DNA of 64,000 bases. Source: Hydrogenophaga sp. RAC07. GTDB taxonomy: Bacteria > Pseudomonadota > Gammaproteobacteria > Burkholderiales > Burkholderiaceae_C. The notes below the pieces were generated by a model that saw only the letters and a list, made by a program, of their open reading frames with translations, searched no databases and was not told the DNA's origin. Shown here in pieces: positions 28,461 to 35,617 of the stretch (position 1 is the stretch's first letter; each line of letters begins with the position of its first letter). The DNA lies in the NCBI RefSeq assembly GCF_001713375.1, contig NZ_CP016449.1:2108001-2172000 (forward strand), written 5' to 3'. A program made the position numbers and the translations under genes.

Positions 28461-28489
28461 TTGGATTGCACAGGCATCTCCATTAGCAT
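28461..28489 (+). promoter_or_regulatory. Sigma-70-like promoter of the SWIB gene
   Basis: TTGGAT (28461-28466), a 17-nt spacer and TAGCAT (28484-28489) lie about 70 nt upstream of the SWIB ATG. The rest of the 269-nt divergent gap with rraA holds only A- and C-rich sequence. Confidence 0.5.
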
Positions 28490-28557
28490 CCGAGACACCA
28501 GTGTGAAAGCGCGTTTTCCACTGGGAAGTCAGTCAACTTCTAGAAGGAAATTCAACC

Positions 28558-29040
28558 ATGGCAACTGCGAAGAAAGCTCCCGCTAAAAAAGCGGCTCCGG
28601 CCAAGAAGGCTGCTGCTCCGGCAAAGAAGGCCGCTCCGGCCAAGAAAGCCGCGGCACCTGCCAAGAAGGCTGCGCCTGCGAAGAAAGCGGCTCCTGCGAA
28701 GAAAGCTGCTCCGGCCAAAAAAGCCGCTCCAGCCAAAAAGGCTGCTCCCGCCAAGAAGGTCGCCGCCAAGAAAGCCGCCCCAGCCAAGAAGCGCACGCCC
28801 AACGCCGCGTTCATGAAAGCGCTGACCCCCAGCGCCGCTCTGGCCGCCATCGTGGGTGCCAGCCCCCTGCCGCGCACCGAAGTCACCAAGAAGATCTGGG
28901 ACTACATCAAGAAGAACAAGCTGCAGGACTCGGTCAACCGTCGCATGATCAATGCCGACGCCAAGCTCAAGGAAATCTTCAAGAAGGCCCAGGCCTCCAT
29001 GTTCGAGATGACCAAGCTGGTCAACGACCACCTGAAGTGA
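28558..29040 (+). CDS. SWIB/MDM2-domain protein with PAKKA histone-like tail
   Basis: 160 residues. Residues 1-80 are almost only Ala, Lys and Pro in reiterated PAKKAA units, resembling H1-like nucleoid proteins. Residues 84-158 form a SWIB/MDM2 domain (NAAFMKALTPSAALAAIVG...EVTKKIWDYIKKNKLQDSVNRRMINADAKLKEIF), a protein-protein interaction fold known from chromatin remodellers and found in Chlamydia and many betaproteobacteria. A good ribosome site (AGAAGGAAA) precedes the ATG. A strong terminator follows. Role is probably DNA compaction or nucleoid-linked regulation; that is inference. Confidence 0.92.
   Translation: MATAKKAPAKKAAPAKKAAAPAKKAAPAKKAAAPAKKAAPAKKAAPAKKAAPAKKAAPAKKAAPAKKVAAKKAAPAKKRTPNAAFMKALTPSAALAAIVGASPLPRTEVTKKIWDYIKKNKLQDSVNRRMINADAKLKEIFKKAQASMFEMTKLVNDHLK
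28570..28797 (+). repeat. Degenerate repeats encoding PAKKAA units
   Basis: About twelve imperfect repeats of 15-18 nt (variants of GCTCCGGCCAAGAAGGCT) encode the basic tail of the SWIB protein. Codon variation between units shows they are old or selected rather than freshly duplicated, yet the tract is still a candidate for length variation between strains. Confidence 0.85.
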
Positions 29041-29074
29041 TCCGGGCCCTCGCACCCCATCGGGTGTGACCGCC

Positions 29075-29107
29075 AGCAAAGCCGACGCGAGTCGGCTTTG
29101 CTGTTTT
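29075..29107 (+). terminator. Intrinsic terminator after the SWIB gene
   Basis: Perfect 12-bp stem AGCAAAGCCGAC / GTCGGCTTTGCT with a GCGA loop, followed by GTTTTT. It ends 34 nt after the SWIB stop and insulates the cyclase gene downstream. Confidence 0.92.
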
Positions 29108-29178
29108 TGGCTATCGCACTGACGGCATCCAGGGTCAGTTGTGAGAAACTGCAACGCAACCCGCATACCCCCACCGGC

Positions 29179-31008
29179 ATGAACAGCAGCTCCCAATCCA
29201 GCACTCCGGCCCAAGCGGTCAACGGTGCCATGGCGACAGCGCCCGCCCTGCCCCAGCAACTGCACAAGGTGGTGCTGGTGATGGATCTGGTGGAGTCGGT
29301 GCGGCTCATGGCCGCCAACGAGGCGGCGGTGGTCAACCAGTGGCGCGGCTTCGTGCACCACGCCACCACCGTGGTGCTGCCCGAATGCAAGGGTCGCATG
29401 GTCAAGAGCCTGGGCGACGGCATGCTGGTGGAGTTTGACCAGCCCACCGACGCGGTGCGCGCGGCCCTGACGCTGCACAAGTACTTTGCCCCGCTCAATG
29501 ACACCTTGCCTGCGAGCCAGCGTCTCTACCTTCGGGCGGGACTCAACGCCACCAATCTGTATGCCGACGAAAACGATGTTTACGGCCACGGGGTGAATCT
29601 CGCTGCCCGCGTGGCCGACCTGGCCGCACCGGGCGAGACCATCATCACCGCCAGCGTGTTCGACGGCATCGTGGTCGGCATGGACGCTGAGGTGGAAGAC
29701 CGTGGTGAAAACTACCTGAAGCACTGGCCCGAGCCGGTTCGCACCTGGGCCATCCATTCGGTCACCGCAGGGTCGTCTGCGCTCCGCGCGCAGGTGCCCG
29801 AAGGCACTGCGCTGGACTTCCGCCCGTCCATTGCCGTGGTGCCGTTCGAAACGCGCAGCCACGCGGCCGAGCAGTTCGTCATCGGTGAGTTGATTGCAGA
29901 CGGGGTCATCGCACAACTCGCCCGCAGTCCTGACCTCCGCGTGATTTCCCGCCTGTCCACCACGGCGTTCCGGGGTCGCACCTCGTCCGCGGGCGAGATC
30001 GGTCGGCACCTCGAGGCCACCTTTGTGCTGGGCGGCAGCTACGTGACCTACGGCGACAAGGTCGTGATCATGGCCCAGCTGACCGACAACCGCCGCGAAG
30101 AAGTGATCTGGGCCGATCGGCTCACCGGCGACGTGCGCGACCTGATGGAAGTTCAGAGCGCCCTGCTGGATGCCTTGTGCTCGGCCTGCTCCAGGGCGTT
30201 GCTGCACGATGTGGTGCAACGCACGCTGGTGCTGCCCTTGCCTCAACTGGACAGCAACGCATTGCTGCTCGGTGGCATCACGCTGATGCACCGCTCCACG
30301 CCGAGAGACCTGCAGCGCAGCCACCAGTTGCTGGAGGCGGTGGTGGATCGTCACAAGCGCGTGGCCACACCCTGGGCCTGGCTGGCCAAGTGGCACATCA
30401 TGCAGGTGGTGCAAGGGCTCTCAAGCGAACCCGCGCGAGACTTTCAACGCGCCATCGACACCGCCGACCGCGCGCTCGATCTGGAGCCCGCCAGCTCCCT
30501 GGCCATGGCCATCAAGGGGCATGCGCTCTGCCACCTGGGTGAAGACGTGGATGCATCGCATCGGCTGCTCCAGGAAGCTACGCAGAGCAACCCGAACGAT
30601 CCGATGGCCTGGCTGTACAACAGCGTGTGGTCAACCATGTGGGGCACACCCGAGGATTCGATGGTGGAAGCCGAGAATGCCCTGCATCTCTCGCCACTGG
30701 ATCCGCAGAAGTACTATTTCGAAATGATGCTGGCAACGAGCTGTGCAGCCATGGAACAGTGGGAGAGAGCCGTCGAGATTTGTCGCTCATCGCTCTCGAA
30801 GAATCGATATCACCTACCGACGATCCGATGCTTGATCGTTGCCCAACTGGAAAGTGGTGGTGTCGCAGCAGCAAAGGAAGCATTTGAACTGATGCGTGCG
30901 CTTCAGCCCGATCTGACGATTGCAAAGTACATGGCCGCGGGCGGACACAGCCCACTGCGCAAGCGCGTAGCAAGTGCCCTGACCCAGTTGGGACTTCCCG
31001 TTCACTAA
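29179..31008 (+). CDS. Class III nucleotide cyclase with TolB-like and TPR regions
   Basis: 609 residues from the ATG at 29179. Residues 28-195 are a class III adenylate/guanylate cyclase domain: metal-binding D36 (VVLVMDLVESVRL) and D80 (KSLGDGMLVEF), and the transition-state pair N140/R144 in GHGVNLAARV are all present, so activity is plausible. Residues 215-330 (RPSIAVVPFET...GEIGRHLEATFVLGGSYV...VIWADRLTGD) match the TolB-amino-terminal-like domain of CadC/FlgO-type proteins, followed by TPR-like helices to the end. This cyclase-TolB-TPR layout is known in rhizobia and betaproteobacteria, with unknown signals. There is no membrane segment. It heads a three-gene operon. The last 400 nt use more A/T-rich codons than the rest. 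Confidence 0.88.
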   Translation: MNSSSQSSTPAQAVNGAMATAPALPQQLHKVVLVMDLVESVRLMAANEAAVVNQWRGFVHHATTVVLPECKGRMVKSLGDGMLVEFDQPTDAVRAALTLHKYFAPLNDTLPASQRLYLRAGLNATNLYADENDVYGHGVNLAARVADLAAPGETIITASVFDGIVVGMDAEVEDRGENYLKHWPEPVRTWAIHSVTAGSSALRAQVPEGTALDFRPSIAVVPFETRSHAAEQFVIGELIADGVIAQLARSPDLRVISRLSTTAFRGRTSSAGEIGRHLEATFVLGGSYVTYGDKVVIMAQLTDNRREEVIWADRLTGDVRDLMEVQSALLDALCSACSRALLHDVVQRTLVLPLPQLDSNALLLGGITLMHRSTPRDLQRSHQLLEAVVDRHKRVATPWAWLAKWHIMQVVQGLSSEPARDFQRAIDTADRALDLEPASSLAMAIKGHALCHLGEDVDASHRLLQEATQSNPNDPMAWLYNSVWSTMWGTPEDSMVEAENALHLSPLDPQKYYFEMMLATSCAAMEQWERAVEICRSSLSKNRYHLPTIRCLIVAQLESGGVAAAKEAFELMRALQPDLTIAKYMAAGGHSPLRKRVASALTQLGLPVH

Positions 31009-31024
31009 TAGTCAAGGAGCTGAT

Positions 31025-31144
31025 ATGAGTGGTGGCATGAGCGGCGGCATGAGTGGTGGCATGAGCGGTGGCATGAGTGGTGGCATGAGCGGTGGCATGA
31101 GCGGTGGCATGAGCGGTGGCATGAGCGGTGGCATGAGCGGGTCC
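31025..31144 (+). repeat. 12-nt tandem repeat at the start of the haloperoxidase-like gene
   Basis: Ten 12-nt units, consensus ATGAGCGGTGGC, run from the first codon; only third positions vary (GGT/GGC, AGT/AGC) and the last unit ends GGGTCC. The unit keeps the frame, so gain or loss of copies changes only the number of MSGG blocks. Five adjoining units (31085-31132) are nearly identical, suggesting recent expansion. Confidence 0.95.
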
Positions 31145-32140
31145 ATCGTGTCGGCCGACGCCCTCATCCTGAGCCGTGCCGCCATCGTCGGCCCCTTCGT
31201 CGGCGCGAACCTTCATGTCAACGAGCCCGCCTTCGACAAGGCAGTCAACCTGGCCCTGTGGGCCGACGGCCCCCGCGTCGAAGCCTGCTTCTCGGATCTC
31301 GTCGAAGGCCTGCTCTTCAGAACACGCAGCGGCCCCAAGGAAGCGATGCTGGAGTTCGCCAACCTGCAGGCCAGCAACATCCAGCGCAAGCCCCTGGTGA
31401 AGCTGCGCGCGCCCACCAAGCAGCAGTTCAAGAAGCAGCTCGATCTGACGGCCGCCTACGCCGACCTGCGCGCCGATCGCGCCGCCGAAATCGTGGCGCA
31501 AACGGGGCTGCCCGTGGCGTTCTGGTCTTCCGTGGTGGGGCTCACAGCACACCGCCACAAGAAGACCCTGCAGCTCATGGACCTCATGTTCTCGCTGTGT
31601 GTGCATGTGGAGATGCGCTTCAAGCACATCTTCGCCAGCCTGCGCCCGGTGGCGATGTCGCCGCAGATCCAGCCCATGATCGAAACACCGGGGCACGGCA
31701 GCTGGCCGAGCGGCCACGCCACCGAAGCGTTTGCTTTTGCCGTGTTGCTGGAGGCACTGCTCAACGCAGCGTCGCCCACGAACGGCACGCCCAACGGCAC
31801 CGAGAGCCGCGAACAGCTGCAGCGACTGGCCGCACGCATTGCCACCAACCGTGTGGTGGCCGGTGTGCATTTTCCGGTGGACAGCGCGGCCGGACGCCTG
31901 CTCGGCACGGCACTCGCCGAATTCCTGGTGGCGCGTGCCACCGGCACCAAGGTGCACGAGCGCGGTTTCGACGGCCGCCTGTTCGAAGGCCCCAACGGCG
32001 AACCGCTGGACTTCAACCTGCACCAGTCGATGGACCACACCAGCGGCCACGCCTGCACCCGATCGGCCAGTGCCACGGGCGTGGGCAATGCACCTCTGGT
32101 GGCCTGGCTGTGGGAGGAAGCGCTCAAGGAGTGGGCATGA
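31025..32140 (+). CDS. Vanadium-haloperoxidase/PAP2-superfamily protein with MSGG repeats
   Basis: 371 residues. Residues 1-40 are nine MSGG units plus MSGS. The rest matches the vanadium-dependent haloperoxidase/type 2 phosphatidic acid phosphatase fold; the three oxyanion motifs are intact: K200-x6-R207-P208, P228-S-G-H231, and R276-x5-H282-x3-D286. The same residues bind vanadate in haloperoxidases and phosphate in PAP2 enzymes. The soluble character and lack of a signal peptide favour a haloperoxidase-like or soluble phosphatase role, undetermined. AAGGAG precedes the first ATG, though every repeat unit also begins with an in-frame ATG. The stop overlaps the protease start by ATGA. Confidence 0.85.
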   Translation: MSGGMSGGMSGGMSGGMSGGMSGGMSGGMSGGMSGGMSGSIVSADALILSRAAIVGPFVGANLHVNEPAFDKAVNLALWADGPRVEACFSDLVEGLLFRTRSGPKEAMLEFANLQASNIQRKPLVKLRAPTKQQFKKQLDLTAAYADLRADRAAEIVAQTGLPVAFWSSVVGLTAHRHKKTLQLMDLMFSLCVHVEMRFKHIFASLRPVAMSPQIQPMIETPGHGSWPSGHATEAFAFAVLLEALLNAASPTNGTPNGTESREQLQRLAARIATNRVVAGVHFPVDSAAGRLLGTALAEFLVARATGTKVHERGFDGRLFEGPNGEPLDFNLHQSMDHTSGHACTRSASATGVGNAPLVAWLWEEALKEWA

Positions 32141-34134
32141 GCGCGGCGCCGGGCCGCCCCAAGCAAGCTCGCCCCGCCGTGCGCAGCACGAAGGGACCTC
32201 GAATGACCGCGGGTTGGTCCCCGCTGCCCACCGGCGAATTCACCGGCATTCACTGGAGCGCGCCGGGCGCGATTGACGGACAAGACCCTTACCTGGCCTG
32301 GGCCGAGGCCGACAGGTTCGCGGGCTACCGCGTGGAACCCCAAGGCAAACCGCCGAAGTGGTTGCCCATCGTCATTGAACTCGCACCGGACGCCAATGTG
32401 CCGGCGCTGGTGGACGCCTCGAACGTCAGGTGGCTCCAGATCCCGCGCGTGTACCTCAACCTGCCGGCGCTGCGCTTTTGCACCGCGCATGCGAAACCCA
32501 AGTTCTTCAAGAAGCTGCGCACAGACCCGCAGCTGCGCGGCTTGATCCAGCGCTATGAGCTGGGCCTGCCGGTGGGTCACCACACGCAGCCGATCCACGA
32601 CCCCTGCACGCCGGGATCGGACCCCGTGGTGGCGCCCGATCGGCTCAGCGGCAAGGTGCTGGGTGTGATCGACGGCGGACTCGCGTTTGCCAACCAGGTG
32701 TTTCTCAATCCACAAGGCCGCACGCGGGTCCAACACTTCTGGCGCCAGGACGATACCGATGACGGCAACTGGCCGGGCAACGAGCCTCACCACCAGACGC
32801 CGCTGGACCCGGCCCGCGCCGGCCCGCGGCCACGCGACATGGGCTATGGCCACGAGCTCTCGGGCGCTGCGATCAACGACGCCATGGCCGAGTACACACA
32901 CGGAGGACGGTTGGACGAAGACGCGCTCTACCAACACCTCCAGCTCTGGGACCTGAGCAAACCCGTCAACCACGGCACGCACGTGATGAGCCTGGCCTGC
33001 GGCAAAGGCAATCAGTTGAACCCGACGGACGACGTGGCCAGCCGCTGCGATCTGATCGCGGTGCAGCTGGATTGGTCCAACGTGCTCGACACCTCGGGCG
33101 GCGCCATGAACGTGAGCGTGCTCGACGCACTCATGTACATCCTGGCGCGCTGCACGCCGCAAGCCCAACTGGTGGTGAACATCAGCTGGGGCACGCTGGC
33201 CGGCCCACACGACGGCAGCTCCATCCTGGAGGCTGCGATGGACCAACTGATCGATCTGTACGGGGGGCGTCTGCAGGTAACGGTGCCCGCGGGCAACGCC
33301 TACCAAAGCCGCACCCACGCCAACGACACGCTCGCACCGGGCGCATCGGTGCCCTTGCACTGGCGCATACAACCTGACGACCACACGCAAAGTTTTTTGG
33401 AGATCTGGATACCCTACGGGGCACAGGGTGTGACGATCAGCGTTGCGCCACCGGGCCATGCGCAGGCCCTGCCGCCGCTGCACAAAGGCCAGTCCGGCTT
33501 GTGGCTGGGAGCCGATGACCTCCCTGTGTGCGGCCTGATCTTTCCGAACGATTCGGCACTCGGCACGGGCAGCACCTGTGCGCTGCTCGCACTGGCGCCC
33601 ACCTTCAGCCGCCACGCCAAGGCAGCCACCGCGCCCTTCGGTGCCTGGCAAGTGACGCTCACCAACACCGGCACCGAACCGGTGGTGTTCGACGCTTACG
33701 TGGAGCGCGACGACGTGGCGCTGGGCCAGAACACCGGGGCCCGGCAGTCGTACTTTGAAGACGCGTGGTACGACACCAGCGGCAACATCGGCAGCTTCGT
33801 GGACCACCCGGACAACCCCACCCCCATCCGCCGCAGCGGCACCTTCAACAGCCTCTCGACCGGGCAGAACACGGTGAGTGTGGGCGGTACCCGCCGACAG
33901 GCTTCACCCGGCGGGCACTTTGCGCGCTACTCGCCGCGCAAGCCCGACCCGGACGCGAGCCGCCCGCAACGCGCTGGCGTGAAGAAAGTGCCCGACACGC
34001 TGGCGGTGAGCGACGACAACCCGGCGTTGTGGGGTGTGCTGGGCGCCGGCAGTTTGAGTGGCAGCGTGGTGCGGCTGGCGGGCACCAGTTCGGCTGCACC
34101 GCAGGAAGCGCGGCGCCTGATCAACAGGCCTTGA
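32137..34134 (+). CDS. S8 (subtilisin-like) serine protease
   Basis: 665 residues. The catalytic triad is visible: D179 (LGVIDGGL), H279 (NHGTHVMSLACG) and S651 (AGTSSAAPQ), with the oxyanion Asn in VPAGNAYQS. No signal peptide or membrane segment is present. About 170 residues precede the Asp, and some 350 residues separate the Asn and Ser regions, including a predicted beta-sandwich-like insert (FGAWQVTLTNTGTEPVVFDAYVERDD). The chain ends only 14 residues after the catalytic Ser, shorter than in typical subtilisins. The start overlaps the upstream stop (ATGA), so it is translationally coupled to the haloperoxidase-like gene. It converges on the Crp/Fnr gene with 3 nt between. Confidence 0.88.
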   Translation: MSAAPGRPKQARPAVRSTKGPRMTAGWSPLPTGEFTGIHWSAPGAIDGQDPYLAWAEADRFAGYRVEPQGKPPKWLPIVIELAPDANVPALVDASNVRWLQIPRVYLNLPALRFCTAHAKPKFFKKLRTDPQLRGLIQRYELGLPVGHHTQPIHDPCTPGSDPVVAPDRLSGKVLGVIDGGLAFANQVFLNPQGRTRVQHFWRQDDTDDGNWPGNEPHHQTPLDPARAGPRPRDMGYGHELSGAAINDAMAEYTHGGRLDEDALYQHLQLWDLSKPVNHGTHVMSLACGKGNQLNPTDDVASRCDLIAVQLDWSNVLDTSGGAMNVSVLDALMYILARCTPQAQLVVNISWGTLAGPHDGSSILEAAMDQLIDLYGGRLQVTVPAGNAYQSRTHANDTLAPGASVPLHWRIQPDDHTQSFLEIWIPYGAQGVTISVAPPGHAQALPPLHKGQSGLWLGADDLPVCGLIFPNDSALGTGSTCALLALAPTFSRHAKAATAPFGAWQVTLTNTGTEPVVFDAYVERDDVALGQNTGARQSYFEDAWYDTSGNIGSFVDHPDNPTPIRRSGTFNSLSTGQNTVSVGGTRRQASPGGHFARYSPRKPDPDASRPQRAGVKKVPDTLAVSDDNPALWGVLGAGSLSGSVVRLAGTSSAAPQEARRLINRP

Positions 34135-34137
34135 CTG

Positions 34138-34785
34138 TTACCAGCGCGCGGGCAGGTTTTTGAGCAACCAGATCCAGCGCTCGCGCACGGCGATGTAGCC
34201 GCCGGTCTCGAGGTCCTTCAGCAAGCGGCTCACCATCTCGCGTGAGCAGGCCAGGTGCTGCGCCATCTGCTGGTGGGTCAGGCGCTCCTTGAGCGCGCGT
34301 TCACCCTGCTCGTTGGGCATTTGCGCCATGCTGTTGAGCAGGCGCACGAGGCGGCCGTACACGTCGATGAGCGCCACGCTGCGCGCACTCTCGGTGGCCA
34401 GCCGCGCACGGCGGATCAGGCGGGCCATGAGCTCCAGCGCGAATTCAGGGTGTTCGGCGATGTAGGCCAGCAGCGTGGCGCGGGTCACCACCGCGCAGAT
34501 GCTGGGCTCGGCCGCCTCCACGTTGGCCGAGCGCGGCCCGCCGTCCAGCGACATCTCGCCCACGTACTCCAGCGGGCCGTACAGGCCCAGGGTCAGTTCA
34601 CGGCCATTGTTGTCCGACAGAAAGGCCCGCAGGCGCCCCTGCAGCACGATGTAGAGGGTGTCGCCGGTCTCACCTTCCTGGATCAGCAGCGTGCCGCGGC
34701 GGTAACGGCGCTGCACGCCCTGGGCGGCCAGCGCTTCAATGTGTTGGTTGGGATGGGCAAAGGCAACAGGCAGAGTGACCGGCAT
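34138..34785 (-). CDS. Crp/Fnr-family transcriptional regulator
   Basis: 215 residues. An N-terminal cyclic-nucleotide-binding-type beta-roll (GTLLIQEGETGDTLYIVLQGRLRAFL...YGPLEYVGEMSLDGGPRSANVEAAEPS) is followed by the dimerisation helix and an HTH_CRP motif (LTHQQMAQHLACSREMVSRLLKDLE). No N-terminal Cys cluster, so it is not an oxygen-sensing FNR. The GEMSLDGGPRSA segment resembles the cAMP-binding loop of CRP but with an altered Arg-Ser-Ala, so effector binding is plausible, not certain. It lies 6 nt after the PAS-LuxR gene and next to a cyclase operon. Confidence 0.9.
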   Translation of the reverse strand: MPVTLPVAFAHPNQHIEALAAQGVQRRYRRGTLLIQEGETGDTLYIVLQGRLRAFLSDNNGRELTLGLYGPLEYVGEMSLDGGPRSANVEAAEPSICAVVTRATLLAYIAEHPEFALELMARLIRRARLATESARSVALIDVYGRLVRLLNSMAQMPNEQGERALKERLTHQQMAQHLACSREMVSRLLKDLETGGYIAVRERWIWLLKNLPARW

Positions 34786-34791
34786 TCAGGC

Positions 34792-35487
34792 TCACGGGTG
34801 GATGGAATCCGAAGAATTGTGGGGCATGGGCATGACGATGCGCAAGGCGGGCACCACGGGGGGCAGGCTGTTGATGCGCTGGAGCAGGCGGCGAATGCTG
34901 GGCGAGCCCGCCTTCTCGCGCAGGGTCTTGATCTGGCTGCGGATGGTGGACGGGGCCACACCGTGCTCGGCCGCAATCTCCGGAATCTCCAGGCCGCGGC
35001 ACAGACCCATGAGCACCGCTTCTTCGCTCGGGCTCAGGCCAATGGTGCGCGCGAACATGCGCACAGCGAGGTTGTCGCAGGCGCTCTGGCGCGAGAGCAT
35101 CACCAGCACCGTGGGCGTGTCGGCCTCGAGTGGGTGGCTCAGAGGCGTGAACGCCAGCGAGAGTTCCCGCTCGCCCTTGTTCAACAACACCAGGCGGCGC
35201 TGCCCGCGGAACGCGGCTTCCGTGGCGTTCTGCAACTGCGAGGTGAAATCGGCGTTGCTGCCAAGCAAGCTGTTGCCGTAGGACATGAGCATGCGCCCGC
35301 TGGCGAGCTCGTGCCGCGCGAGGTGGTTGGCGTGCAGGATCGTGCCCTGCGCATCGATGATCAGGACGCCGTAGTCGACCTCGTCGAGCGCCCTGAGCAG
35401 GTGTGTACGGCCCAGCGGGTGCTGCGTGCCGAGATCAAACGCGTCGTCTGAGCCCGAAAACCTCGCCGTTCCTGTGGACAGAGCCAT
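34792..35487 (-). CDS. PAS-like/LuxR-type transcriptional regulator
   Basis: 231 residues. Residues 30-130 look like a PAS-type sensor (LDEVDYGVLIIDAQGTILHANHLARHEL...). Residues 148-205 are a LuxR/GerE helix-turn-helix (IGLSPSEEAVLMGLCRGLEIPEIAAEHGVAPSTIRSQIKTLREKAG). The usual signature is slightly altered (EIAAEHGVAPSTIRSQ), and no receiver domain is present. It precedes the Crp/Fnr gene by 6 nt. A GTGA-TGTAT-TCAC palindrome at 35567-35579, about 80 nt upstream of the ATG, is a candidate site for autoregulation. Confidence 0.85.
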   Translation of the reverse strand: MALSTGTARFSGSDDAFDLGTQHPLGRTHLLRALDEVDYGVLIIDAQGTILHANHLARHELASGRMLMSYGNSLLGSNADFTSQLQNATEAAFRGQRRLVLLNKGERELSLAFTPLSHPLEADTPTVLVMLSRQSACDNLAVRMFARTIGLSPSEEAVLMGLCRGLEIPEIAAEHGVAPSTIRSQIKTLREKAGSPSIRRLLQRINSLPPVVPALRIVMPMPHNSSDSIHP

Positions 35488-35617
35488 GACCGTTCTCCTT
35501 CTGATTGGATGAACCAGTCTAGGCAGCCCTGCCCTTCAGGCGGTGTACGGAAGTGCCAGCGCATTTGTGATGTATTCACCAAGCACCCTGGCCGCCAAGG
35601 CCGCCAAGGCCGCAGGG

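Noticed and set aside
28570-28797. Repeat tract considered as a mobile-element remnant
   Set aside because: It codes in frame for PAKKAA units joined to an intact SWIB domain.
31025-31144. Tandem repeat considered as a CRISPR or regulatory iteron array
   Set aside because: Units are contiguous without spacers and code in frame for MSGG after a good ribosome site.
29179-34134. Operon considered as a CBASS or Pycsar anti-phage system
   Set aside because: The cyclase has a TolB-like/TPR layout, not the known defence cyclase architectures, and neither partner is a recognised effector of those systems; kept only as a possible new system.
35590-35617. Short GGCCGCCAA direct repeats upstream of luxR
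   Set aside because: Only three copies of 9 nt; no sign of function.
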